DNA from: Gemmatimonadota bacterium
GTDB taxonomy: Bacteria > Latescibacterota > UBA2968 > UBA8231
NCBI GenBank assembly: GCA_028875335.1
Contig: JAPPEF010000172.1
Location: forward strand, 18,358 to 82,357
Direction of reading: 5' to 3'
DNA length: 64,000 nucleotides
The first letter of the stretch is position 1. Each line of letters begins with the position of its first letter. The translations under genes and the position numbers were made by a program. This document shows, piece by piece, positions 46,475 to 54,939 of the stretch. A model generated the notes under the pieces. The model searched no databases. It had not been told where the DNA came from and saw nothing but the letters and a program-made list of their open reading frames with translations.

Positions 46475-47427
46475 CTTTGGACCTGCAGTTAAAAGCAACG
46501 CGCGCATTCATTGAGGCGGCAGACGACTTCCTGCTGACGACCCACGTCAACAGCGACGCCGATGGCCTAGGTGCCTGCATGGCTTGGGCCCACCTGCTGA
46601 AGGGCCTCGGCAAGCGCGCTGACATCGGCCTGCCCGAGCCACCGGCCGGCCAATGCTCCTTTCTCGCCGGCTGGGACGGCGTGCGCCACTTCGCCGACCT
46701 CGACTTGAGCCGCTATCGCTACGCCATTGTCTCCGACTGCTCCTCCCTCGACCGCATCGGCCCGGTGCGCCCAAGTCTCAGCCCCGATATTCGTCTCCTC
46801 AACATCGATCACCACCAAGACAATAAGTGCTTCGGCGCAGTGAATATCGTGGAGGAGACCAGTTCTACCTGCGAACTCCTCTACCATCTCGCCATCGGCC
46901 TCGGCTATGAGATCGATGCCGTCGCCGCCGACCAACTCTATGCGGGGATTCTCTTCGATACCGGCGGCTTTCGCTTCTCGCTAACAACGGCCACCACCTT
47001 TGAAGTAGCGGCCGATCTAGTGCGGCGCGGGGCGCGTCTCGACGCCATCGCCCAAGATGTCTTCGGCAACAAGAGCTTCGGCTCGGTCAAACAGCGCGGC
47101 CAAGCCATTGAGAGCTTGGTATTGCACCTCGGGGGCCAAGTGGCGGTGCTTCATCTCGACCGCGAGGCCATGAGCGCGGGCGAGCCGGACGAGGTCGTCA
47201 ACTACGGCCTGATGATCGGAGGCGTCGAAGTGGCCGTGCTGCTCAAGGAACGCGCGCCCGGATGCTACCGCATCAGCCTGCGCTCCCGCGCCAAGGTCGA
47301 CGTCAGTCAAGTCGCCGAAACCTTTGGCGGCGGTGGGCACGCCCGCGCCGCTGGGCTGGAGCTAACGGGTGTGCCCCAAGATATTGTTGAGAACGTATTG
47401 GACGAAATCGGTCGCTATTTGAATTAG
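46471..47427 (+). CDS. nrnA: DHH/DHHA1 phosphoesterase, NrnA-like oligoribonuclease/pAp phosphatase
   Basis: 318 residues. N-terminal DHH domain: LLTTHVNSDADGLGACMAW, IVSDCSSLDRIG, LLNIDHHQDNKCFGAVNIVEETSSTCELLY and FDTGGFRFS. C-terminal DHHA1: FGGGGHARAAG. Motif order and length are those of NrnA, which degrades nanoRNA and 3'-phosphoadenosine 5'-phosphate using manganese. Coupled to the methyltransferase by ATGA. An AT-rich gap follows. Confidence 0.9.
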   Translation: MTLDLQLKATRAFIEAADDFLLTTHVNSDADGLGACMAWAHLLKGLGKRADIGLPEPPAGQCSFLAGWDGVRHFADLDLSRYRYAIVSDCSSLDRIGPVRPSLSPDIRLLNIDHHQDNKCFGAVNIVEETSSTCELLYHLAIGLGYEIDAVAADQLYAGILFDTGGFRFSLTTATTFEVAADLVRRGARLDAIAQDVFGNKSFGSVKQRGQAIESLVLHLGGQVAVLHLDREAMSAGEPDEVVNYGLMIGGVEVAVLLKERAPGCYRISLRSRAKVDVSQVAETFGGGGHARAAGLELTGVPQDIVENVLDEIGRYLN

Positions 47428-47439
47428 TAATAATTATTC

Positions 47440-47467
47440 TTGATTACAAATTTTTATTTACTATATT
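47440..47467 (+). promoter_or_regulatory. Promoter in AT-rich leader of the carbamoyltransferase gene
   Basis: TTGATT (47440-47445), 16-base spacer, TATATT (47462-47467), in an unusually AT-rich stretch (47425-47482) for this genome. aaggaagg at about 47499-47506 is the ribosome-binding site for TTG 47515. Confidence 0.6.
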
Positions 47468-47514
47468 ACTTTATTTTTCCACAAAAGAAGTAGCAAGGTA
47501 AGGAAGGCGTCCCA

Positions 47515-48432
47515 TTGCATTTAATTACCCTAAAGGACTGGTCTCCAGCCGATGTGCAGCAAGCTGTCGAACTCGGCCTCGCCGTTAAGGCTACCCCGCA
47601 GCACTACGCCGACGCTCTCTCTGGATGCACAGTCGTCCTGCTCTTCCAGAAGACTTCGACCCGCACCCGCTGCGCCGGTGAGATCGGCACCACCCAGCTA
47701 GGTGGGCACGCCCTCTACTTGAACTGGCAGGACACCAACTTCGGTCTCGCCGACTTAGGCGACGAATTCCGCGTACTCTCCGGCTATTCCGACTTCATCG
47801 TCGCCCGCCTACTCGAACACGTCGATGTGCGCCGCGCTGCTGCCGCCTCGCAGGTGCCGCTGATAAACGGCTGCTGCAACCGCTACCATCCTTTACAGGC
47901 GTTGACCGACTTGATGACCCTACAGGAGGCTTTGGGGCGGCTCGAAAGAGTGCGGCTGACATACGTCGGGGTGCTCAACAACGTCGCCAACTCGCTCATT
48001 GCCGCCGGTATCAAAGTGGGCATGCACGTTACTTGCGTCTGCCCCGAAGTCAACGCCGCCGCACGCGATGACGAACTCTACGCCGAAGCCAAGCGCTTGG
48101 GACTCTACGAGCATACTGAGGAACTGCATCCGGCACTGGCAAAATCCGACGCCGTGTACACCGACACTTGGATCGACATGGAGTTTTTCACTGATCCCAA
48201 GTTCGCCCGCGAAAAAGAGCGCCGGGTCCAGACCTTTCAGCCCTATCAGCTCAACCGCGAATTGCTCGCCGATCTAGACCTGAAAATCCTGCACTGCCTC
48301 CCCGCCCATCACGGCTATGAGATCGAAGGCGAGCTTTTGCACGACGAGCGCTCGCTGATCTTCACCCAGGCCGAAAACCGCCTGCACAGCCAAAAGGCCG
48401 TGCTGCTCAAACTGGCGGGGACCCTTGTTTGA
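47515..48432 (+). CDS. Ornithine-carbamoyltransferase-like enzyme with altered substrate loop
   Basis: 305 residues from TTG 47515. Carbamoyl-phosphate site FQKTSTRTR is intact, HCLPAHHGYEI has the catalytic HCLP, and the last helix has AENRLHSQKAVLL with the expected Arg. Differences from true ornithine enzymes: HPCQ is HPLQ, the DxWxSMG ornithine loop reads TDTWIDMEFFTDPKF with Ser to Asp and an insertion, and HRGEE is HHGYE. A carbamoyl transfer reaction is secure; the acceptor (ornithine, an acylated ornithine or another amine) is not. No other arg gene is adjacent. It has its own promoter. Confidence 0.82.
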   Translation: MHLITLKDWSPADVQQAVELGLAVKATPQHYADALSGCTVVLLFQKTSTRTRCAGEIGTTQLGGHALYLNWQDTNFGLADLGDEFRVLSGYSDFIVARLLEHVDVRRAAAASQVPLINGCCNRYHPLQALTDLMTLQEALGRLERVRLTYVGVLNNVANSLIAAGIKVGMHVTCVCPEVNAAARDDELYAEAKRLGLYEHTEELHPALAKSDAVYTDTWIDMEFFTDPKFAREKERRVQTFQPYQLNRELLADLDLKILHCLPAHHGYEIEGELLHDERSLIFTQAENRLHSQKAVLLKLAGTLV

Positions 48433-48492
48433 GATGGGCTAGCACTCATCGTTGCTAGCTCCGCTGCAAATCTCTGACATTGGCATATGTAT

Positions 48493-48535
48493 AACGGACG
48501 GGACGCACTAATTGCCACAGTGCGTCCCGTCCGTT
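48493..48535. repeat. 17-bp perfect inverted repeat, hairpin after the carbamoyltransferase
   Basis: Left arm aacggacgggacgcact (48493-48509), 9-base loop, right arm agtgcgtcccgtccgtt (48519-48535). Every base pairs. Only ttata follows, so termination is possible but not textbook. A palindromic unit of this strength may also be a REP-like element. Confidence 0.8.
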
Positions 48536-48623
48536 TATAATTTAGTACGATAAGCCTTTGTCTTGCATCGGCTTTTGTCGTAGACGGTGCTTGCTATCGC
48601 ACCTCCCCCAGCAGGGCTTAGCT

Positions 48624-51329
48624 ATGCTAGCACACTGCGGTTCGCGTCCAAAGCTCGTCCTCTTCCTGCTGATCCTGCTTTTTCCCTTCCAAGCCCCGGC
48701 TGAGATCAGATACTGGCGGGTGGGCGACCAAGACCATCCCTGGAACCTCGTGCCGGTTACCGGCCGCCTGACTTGGGGCCGCGGCTGGGCCGTCGAGATC
48801 CTAACCGACGACGACGGCGACGGACTCATCGACGAAGACCCCGTCGAGCTTGTCGATTCGGATGGCGACGGTCTTTTCAACGAAGATCCCCCTGATCCAC
48901 AGATCGACTCGGACGGCGACGGGCAGCTCAACGAGGACCCTCCCAACAAACTCGACGACGACGGCGACGGACTCATCGACGAAGACCCCGTCGAAGCATT
49001 CGACAACGACCTAGACGGGCGCATCGACGAGGACGGGCCTGATCCACAGTTCGACTCAGATGGCGACGGACTGCTCAACGAGGACGGGCTGATGACCGAC
49101 GGGGACGACGACTTGGACGGCCGCACCAACGAAGACCCATACAATGGCACCGACGACGACGGCGACGGACTCATCGACGAGGACGGTCCGCGGCTCCGCG
49201 ACATCGACGGAGTCGCGACTTGGCTGCGGCCCATCGAACTCAACGAACGCCGCAATCTAGCCATCCTCCTCAACGAGCGCTATCTACAAGGGGAGTTCGG
49301 CGGTGTGGGGCCGGACGGCAGGTTACTCAACCCCTTTCTGGAAATTCCCAGCGAATTCGGCCCACGCGTCGAGCGAGCCGATCCGATCTCGGGAGACTAT
49401 TTCAAATCGGGGTCGGGTGGCGGCATCAACCGAGTCGACTACGGCAAGATGGTTGACGGCGATCTCTTCACCGCCTTCGGCACGACCAGCACCGACTATC
49501 GCGTCGCCGGTATCTACGGTATCCACGGAGGGGGAGCATCCCTCAACCTGATGGGCTTTTACCACATCAATCGCCTCATCTTCCAACCGCGGCCTACCCT
49601 GCCCATCACAACCATCGCCAACTACTTCGTTGTCTACGGCGACCCTACAACCGTCAACCGTACTTTGGCGACCCTCGAAGTAAAGAAGATTCTCGTCCCT
49701 GTGACGCGAGAACATACCGATCCAGTCAAGGACCTGCGCTTCGACCCGCCGGTGCTCATAGGCCGGCTAGATGTCGCTTCACTCGATTCCGATTTTGATT
49801 ACAAGGAAACGGCAGAGGTAGGCCTCTTCGGCGAGGGCTTCGCCAGCGACGCCTCCTTTACCTCCGAGGTCATCGACGTCGGCACCCCCACGCCCCGCGC
49901 GCGGCGCTACAGCCAGCTACTCGAACTCTTCGATGACGCCGGTGTAGTCGAGGCCGAGTTCCCCGACCGACCCGGCTCAACGGTCAACTGGGGCAAAGTC
50001 CGCTGGCGGGGGCACAAAACGGGTTCTGCCGGCGATATACGCATCCAGTTCCGCGCCGGCGACGCGCCCAACACGCACATCTACGCGCGCGACAGCGGTG
50101 CCAACGAGATCGACACTCGCGGCGAGGACGGTCGGCCACTCGACGCCTTTTCCTGGCTCAAGCTGCGCCAAGGCCGCATCCCCGAAGCCGAACTTCGCTA
50201 CAATGAACTCGGTCCAGATCTGGGCAGCGACGGTCCAAGGGGCTGGAGTTTTTGGTCGGCCCCCTTCAGCTTCAAGGACGGGCTGATCGACGAGCGCCTT
50301 CCCGCAGAGCGCTGGTCCGAGGCGGGCGTACCCCTGCCGCTACCCACTGGCACCCGCTATTTGCAGTTCCGCATCCTCTTCGACAGCACCATCGAGAGCG
50401 CCGTTGCGCTCGACTATCTCGAATTCGACTACGGCGAGCCGCTAATTTCGGGGGGCGTGGTCGCCGAGGTCTTTCCGCCGCGCGTCGCGCTGGGCGCAGA
50501 AGCGTCCTTGCGCTACTTCCTGCGACCCTTTTTTGCCGATGGGGAAGAAGGGGAGTTCAATCGCATCGAGTTGACGGTGCCGGATGCTTCAACTCGGATC
50601 GATACTTTTAAGTTCGATGGCCGGGCTTGGGAGGAAATCGCCGTGCCCACCGCGACCAACGCCGATGACCCGCTGCTCCAAGTGGACCCGCTGCGTCTGG
50701 GGCCAGAACCGGACAGTCCCTTCGTCATCGGCCAGTTCGCTCAGACCACCGTCTCGGACCCCCAGACAGGCGAGACCCGGCTGTTGGTCAAGTTTCCGCT
50801 GCTAGGGGCCTCCGACTTCAAGGCCCGCCAAAGCATTGAACTCAGCTTGCGGACGCGGCTCTTTCGCGGCTCGGCCCGCTTTGCAGGATCGGTGTGGAAC
50901 GACCGCCTCGCCACGCGGGAGGCGACGATTCCCCAGCAAGTGCGCGACGGCGACGCCGTGCAGGAAGTGGCCACCAACGCAACGCTGGTCGTCGTCGATA
51001 ATATCCAGCCGCGCCGCCTGCAAGTTCAGGCAACCCCCAACCCCTTTACGCCCAACGGCGACGGCATAAACGATGCGATTGAATTCGCCTTCGACCTCTT
51101 TTTAGTCTTGGACCAAATCGAAGTAGCAGTGGAAATCCTCGACCTGTCGGGACGCAGAGTGCACCGCGTAGGTCCGGTATCGCGCACGGCGGGCCAGACC
51201 AAACTCAAGTGGGACGGCCGCGACGCGGCCGGGCACCTTCTAGCGCCGGGCCTCTACCTCTACCGCCTGCAAGTCGCAGCCGACCAGACGTCCACCGAGA
51301 CACTTGGCGTCCTCTCGCTGGTGTACTAA
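48624..51329 (+). CDS. Large exported protein with calcium-type repeats and gliding-type C-terminus
   Basis: 901 residues from ATG 48624, whose signal peptide LVLFLLILLFPFQAPA is clean; a TTG at 48558 is possible. Residues about 62-191 hold eight DxDGDGLxxED repeats (see repeat entry). A discoidin-like stretch (KMVDGDLFTAFGTTSTDYRV) is around 275-300, then long beta-rich regions. The end (about 807-901) has FTPNGDGINDAIEF plus a FlgD-Ig-like strand set (LKWDGRDAAGHLLAPGLYLYRLQV). It is probably secreted or surface-bound and calcium-dependent (inference). It shares one base with the next gene and is the first of two tandem relatives. Confidence 0.75.
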   Translation: MLAHCGSRPKLVLFLLILLFPFQAPAEIRYWRVGDQDHPWNLVPVTGRLTWGRGWAVEILTDDDGDGLIDEDPVELVDSDGDGLFNEDPPDPQIDSDGDGQLNEDPPNKLDDDGDGLIDEDPVEAFDNDLDGRIDEDGPDPQFDSDGDGLLNEDGLMTDGDDDLDGRTNEDPYNGTDDDGDGLIDEDGPRLRDIDGVATWLRPIELNERRNLAILLNERYLQGEFGGVGPDGRLLNPFLEIPSEFGPRVERADPISGDYFKSGSGGGINRVDYGKMVDGDLFTAFGTTSTDYRVAGIYGIHGGGASLNLMGFYHINRLIFQPRPTLPITTIANYFVVYGDPTTVNRTLATLEVKKILVPVTREHTDPVKDLRFDPPVLIGRLDVASLDSDFDYKETAEVGLFGEGFASDASFTSEVIDVGTPTPRARRYSQLLELFDDAGVVEAEFPDRPGSTVNWGKVRWRGHKTGSAGDIRIQFRAGDAPNTHIYARDSGANEIDTRGEDGRPLDAFSWLKLRQGRIPEAELRYNELGPDLGSDGPRGWSFWSAPFSFKDGLIDERLPAERWSEAGVPLPLPTGTRYLQFRILFDSTIESAVALDYLEFDYGEPLISGGVVAEVFPPRVALGAEASLRYFLRPFFADGEEGEFNRIELTVPDASTRIDTFKFDGRAWEEIAVPTATNADDPLLQVDPLRLGPEPDSPFVIGQFAQTTVSDPQTGETRLLVKFPLLGASDFKARQSIELSLRTRLFRGSARFAGSVWNDRLATREATIPQQVRDGDAVQEVATNATLVVVDNIQPRRLQVQATPNPFTPNGDGINDAIEFAFDLFLVLDQIEVAVEILDLSGRRVHRVGPVSRTAGQTKLKWDGRDAAGHLLAPGLYLYRLQVAADQTSTETLGVLSLVY
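48808..49195 (+). repeat. Calcium-binding aspartate-rich repeats, near-identical at DNA level
   Basis: Eight units with core D-D/S-DGDGL-(I/L/F)-(D/N)-ED-P, thrombospondin-3/EF-loop-like. The DNA cores around 48808, 48956 and 49157 are almost the same (gacgacggcgacggactcat), while others vary. Unit length is 14 to 18 codons. Confidence 0.85.
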
Positions 51330-54300
51330 TGACGCGCCTGATCTTCGCCATCCTGATCCTCGCCACGGCCGCTTACGGCCAAGGCTACCGCCTGACGCCA
51401 AACGCCATCCGCGTCGATCGCGGCGAGCATTGGCGCGAGTGGATCTTTCAAAATGACGTAGTGCGCACCCTCAACGAGCGGGCCGATTCTACCGGCTTGT
51501 TTTTGTTCTCGGACGACGCAGTGCAACCCCGGCTCGTCGCGACAGTGGCCAACGCCGCGCTCGCCGCTGGGCAATTTAGCTACGTCGATGCCGTGCGCAC
51601 CAACGGAGAGACCGTACAAGGGGGAGCCACAGCACTGAGCAATGACCGAATCGCGGCGCGGCTCATTGACGGCGACCTAGCCACCTTCTGGGAGCCCGCT
51701 GCCGCGGACTTTTCCGCCGCAGGGCTGCGCAACTGGGAATTGCTAGTCGACCTCGGCCGTCTAGCCTTCGCCGACAGCATCACCGTCTCCTTCCCCGCCG
51801 GAGACGCGCCCAAGGCTTTCTCGCTCTTCGTCTCCCTCGGAGAGCCATTCCCCTTTCCCGACGGCAATAGTCTCAGTTTCTCACTGGTGGCTGAGACCAA
51901 AGCGACGGACTTGGCCCCTCCCGGAGCCGATGGCCTAGTGCGACAATCCTACCCCATAGTGCCTCTTTTGCTCGCCGACTTCAACCTCGACGGTCAGCCG
52001 GATCTGCAGGGATCTTTCCTTCAGTACATACGCCTGAAGATTACTGAGTCCGATCTCGAACGCCACCGCTTCGTCGGCGAGGGGGATGCCGGCCGCGACG
52101 CCTATCAGGCATTGCCGGCCGAGCGGCGTGGCGCGGTGGTCCATCAGCGTCTGACGGCGGGGGGCTTTCTCATCGAGATTGACGAGGACACCTATTTCAA
52201 CGATGTGTCCGAAGCGCAACGGGGACCTATCCGCTACTTCAAGCGCGAAGTGCCGCGTGTCGCCGAAGTACAGGTCTGGACCAAGGGGGACAACCTAGCC
52301 CTCAACCCGCGAGCGCGCGCCGGCGACTCCTACGAGATAGGGGGCCGGGGTACGCCCAACCAAGCCACCGACGGACTCTACCAGACCGAGTGGACGGCCT
52401 GGGGCTACGATCCAACCATCGTCCGCGGCACCATGTGGCTGGACTTAGGCGCAACCTTCTGGGTCGATGGCCTCTACGCGGTGATGCGCCGCCAGCGCAG
52501 CGGTTCCGCCTTCGCCGGCCACGGCTTTCTAGTCTCCGACGGGACCCAACTTAAACCCGTGCAACTATATACCGCCGAGGATTTCGTCCAGCTCGAAGAG
52601 TCACTGCAGTGGCACGACATCATCAGCGCGGAGCGCTTCGACAACCGACAGCCGAGAGTGCTGATGTTCGGCGAGGAGTTCGCACCGCGCAAGATCCGCT
52701 TCGTGCAAATCCGCAACCTGCTCAGCCCCGGCAGCGGTGCCCGCCTCGCTGAAATGCAGCTCCACGGCGTTGGCTACCCAGTCGATATCTCGCTGCACTC
52801 GCCGCCAATCCGCCTCACCGACGCCCGCGGCAACTTCATCCGCAAGACCTTGCCGCGGATCGCCTGGAGCGCCGACGCCGTCATACGAGAGGAAGACCCC
52901 CTCACCGACCAGACCAGCGAGCGCATCGAGCCGTTGGATCAGCACCCCGAAGTCCGCCTCGATATTCAGACCCGCACCTCGGATCAGACCGACACCAACT
53001 TCACATACTATCAGGTCGTGACCGTTGCTGGCAACGAAGAGCGCACGGAGGTGACGAAAGAAGTCCACGACGAGATTGCCTTGGAGTGGACGGCCTGGGA
53101 CATCTGGCAAACCTTACCCGCCAGCCAGCAACACGCCTCGCGCACCGACGACGATGGCGACGGACTCACGGACGAGGATCGGATCGATCTGATCGACAAC
53201 GATGGCGACGGTCTGGTGGACGAGGATGGTCGCAAGCTGCGCCGCGCACCGCGCTCCAGCTTTGACAAGGACGGCGAACTGGCCTTCGTCGGCTGGAGCG
53301 AGTGGAGCGAGAACTACCAGCCCACCACCGGCCGCAGCGAGGCTGCCATCACCTCGCCCAGCCCGCGCAAGTTCGTCCAGATTCGCTTCAAGATCTCTTC
53401 TGAAGATCCCTTTAAGACGGCGAGAATTCGCTCTTTCCACATCGATCTGGCACCGCCACTGGCGCTGGAACTGGCCGGGGAACTGGCGCTTTTGAGCTCG
53501 CAGGGCATGACGCGGCCTATTGGCGACCTTGGTACCGCATCTGAGGACTATAGCCCGCCGCGCGGCATCAACCCGCTGGCCCCGCAGCATTTTTCATATT
53601 TCGCGCGCCTCGCCGCGCCCGACCCCGACGATCCGACCGTTCGCGATGGCGTCGATGAGATATTGATCATCGCCCCCCAAGCGGCCGAGCCGCTGGGCGT
53701 GCGCATAGGCCGGGTCGAGGTTGAGCGGCAGGCGTCAGATCTCGATCCGGCGATTTTCTCGACCCGCGTCCTCAAGACTCATTTTGATCAAGCCTTCGCG
53801 CGCGGACCCGATGGTCGCTTACAAGACGCCGACGGCCAAGCCATAGCGATTCTGCCGACCAACCCCGACTCGCTCTATTTGCGCTTCCCCTCCTCGCTCA
53901 ACGCCGATCTGCCCCCGGACGTCCACGCCCTAGTCGAGGTGCAATTCGCCTCGCAAGCCTTCCGCGAGGGAATCCTCTTCCCTGCATTCGCCCGCTCTTC
54001 GACCGATTCCGCGGGATTTTTCCAGCGCGTCGATGCAGAAGCGCAGGACGCCACTGAGCTAGTCGCCAGCGGCACGGCGCGCGTCTCGTTGCAATCGGTC
54101 GGCCGCCGGTTAATAAATGATGTGCAGGTAAACCGCGTTTTTACCCCGAACGGCGACGGGGTCAACGACCTACTCCAGGGCCACTTCGTGCTTTTGCGGA
54201 TATTGGCAGAGCGGCGGCTGGACATCGCCTTCTACGATTTGGCGGGGGCGTTGCGCGGACGCGCCGGAAGCGACTTGGGGCAGGCTGGTCAGTGGAATTT

Positions 54301-54424
54301 CGCTTGGGACGGCCGCGACGAACACGGGCAGTTGGTGCCGCCGGGGATCTATCTGGGCCGGATTAAGATCGCAGCGGACCGGGGAGCCGAAGAGGCGCTC
54401 TTTCCAGTCCATGTGGCTTATTGA
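51329..54424 (+). CDS. Large exported discoidin-like protein with gliding-type C-terminus
   Basis: 1031 residues from ATG 51329 (TAATG overlap); the frame open from 51209 is a shadow. Signal peptide MTRLIFAILILATAAYG. Two F5/8-type-C-like motifs: LIDGDLATFWEP...WELLVDLGRLAFADSI (about 108-150) and NQATDGLYQTEW...MWLDLGATFWVDGLY (about 348-392). Two calcium loops at about 606-635 (DDDGDGLTDED, DNDGDGLVDEDG). The tail from 938 (FTPNGDGVNDLLQG) plus FAWDGRDEHGQLVPPGIYLGRI is FlgD-Ig-like. It shares domain order with the upstream gene and with 61398-63707. Confidence 0.75.
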   Translation: MTRLIFAILILATAAYGQGYRLTPNAIRVDRGEHWREWIFQNDVVRTLNERADSTGLFLFSDDAVQPRLVATVANAALAAGQFSYVDAVRTNGETVQGGATALSNDRIAARLIDGDLATFWEPAAADFSAAGLRNWELLVDLGRLAFADSITVSFPAGDAPKAFSLFVSLGEPFPFPDGNSLSFSLVAETKATDLAPPGADGLVRQSYPIVPLLLADFNLDGQPDLQGSFLQYIRLKITESDLERHRFVGEGDAGRDAYQALPAERRGAVVHQRLTAGGFLIEIDEDTYFNDVSEAQRGPIRYFKREVPRVAEVQVWTKGDNLALNPRARAGDSYEIGGRGTPNQATDGLYQTEWTAWGYDPTIVRGTMWLDLGATFWVDGLYAVMRRQRSGSAFAGHGFLVSDGTQLKPVQLYTAEDFVQLEESLQWHDIISAERFDNRQPRVLMFGEEFAPRKIRFVQIRNLLSPGSGARLAEMQLHGVGYPVDISLHSPPIRLTDARGNFIRKTLPRIAWSADAVIREEDPLTDQTSERIEPLDQHPEVRLDIQTRTSDQTDTNFTYYQVVTVAGNEERTEVTKEVHDEIALEWTAWDIWQTLPASQQHASRTDDDGDGLTDEDRIDLIDNDGDGLVDEDGRKLRRAPRSSFDKDGELAFVGWSEWSENYQPTTGRSEAAITSPSPRKFVQIRFKISSEDPFKTARIRSFHIDLAPPLALELAGELALLSSQGMTRPIGDLGTASEDYSPPRGINPLAPQHFSYFARLAAPDPDDPTVRDGVDEILIIAPQAAEPLGVRIGRVEVERQASDLDPAIFSTRVLKTHFDQAFARGPDGRLQDADGQAIAILPTNPDSLYLRFPSSLNADLPPDVHALVEVQFASQAFREGILFPAFARSSTDSAGFFQRVDAEAQDATELVASGTARVSLQSVGRRLINDVQVNRVFTPNGDGVNDLLQGHFVLLRILAERRLDIAFYDLAGALRGRAGSDLGQAGQWNFAWDGRDEHGQLVPPGIYLGRIKIAADRGAEEALFPVHVAY

Positions 54425-54459
54425 GACGGCGCTGTCAAACGCCGCGACTTTCGCTCAAC

Positions 54460-54939
54460 CTACTCCTTTTCCCGCACCCACGTCCCACTCCGCCCTCCCC
54501 GCTTCTCCATCAGCCGCAACTCGGAAATCACCATTCCGCGATCAACGCCCTTGCACATGTCGTAAATGGTCAAAAGTGCCGTGCTCGCCGCCACCAAAGC
54601 CTCCATTTCCACGCCCGTGCGGTCGTCAATTTTGGCCTCGGCTTCGACTGCGACCCGATCCTCGCCGACGTGCAAATCCACGCTGACCGCCGTGAGGTTG
54701 AGCGGGTGGCACAAGGGGATTAACTCGCCCGTGCGCTTGGCGGCCATGATCCCGGCCAGTCTTGCCGCTTCCAAGACGCTGCCCTTGGCGACTTTATTCT
54801 CAGCGATCAGCCGCGCCGTCGCACGGTCCATGCGGATCTCGCCGCACACCCGCGCCAGCCGTGCCGTCGGCTCCTTGCCGCCGATATCGACCATCTTGAG
54901 ACGGCCCTGCTCGTCGAGGTGAGTCAACTCGTCGGTCAC
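54460..54939 (-). CDS. moaC: Cyclic pyranopterin monophosphate synthase MoaC
   Basis: 159 residues from GTG 54939 (TAGTG overlap with icd). LTHLDEQGRLKMVDIGGKEPTARLARVCG at the start, KGSVLEAARLAGIMAAKRTGELIPLCHPLNLTAVSVDL with the conserved His, DDRTGVEMEALVAASTALLTIYDMCKGVDRGM and GGRSGTW near the end. It makes cPMP in molybdenum cofactor synthesis. Length and motifs are standard. No other moa gene is in the window. It is the last gene of the minus-strand lipB-icd-moaC run. Confidence 0.95.
   Translation of the reverse strand: MTDELTHLDEQGRLKMVDIGGKEPTARLARVCGEIRMDRATARLIAENKVAKGSVLEAARLAGIMAAKRTGELIPLCHPLNLTAVSVDLHVGEDRVAVEAEAKIDDRTGVEMEALVAASTALLTIYDMCKGVDRGMVISELRLMEKRGGRSGTWVREKE

Noticed and set aside
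48542..49273. 243-codon minus-strand frame rich in Ser and Pro
   Set aside because: It is the reverse reading of the DxDGDG repeats; regular but without independent support.
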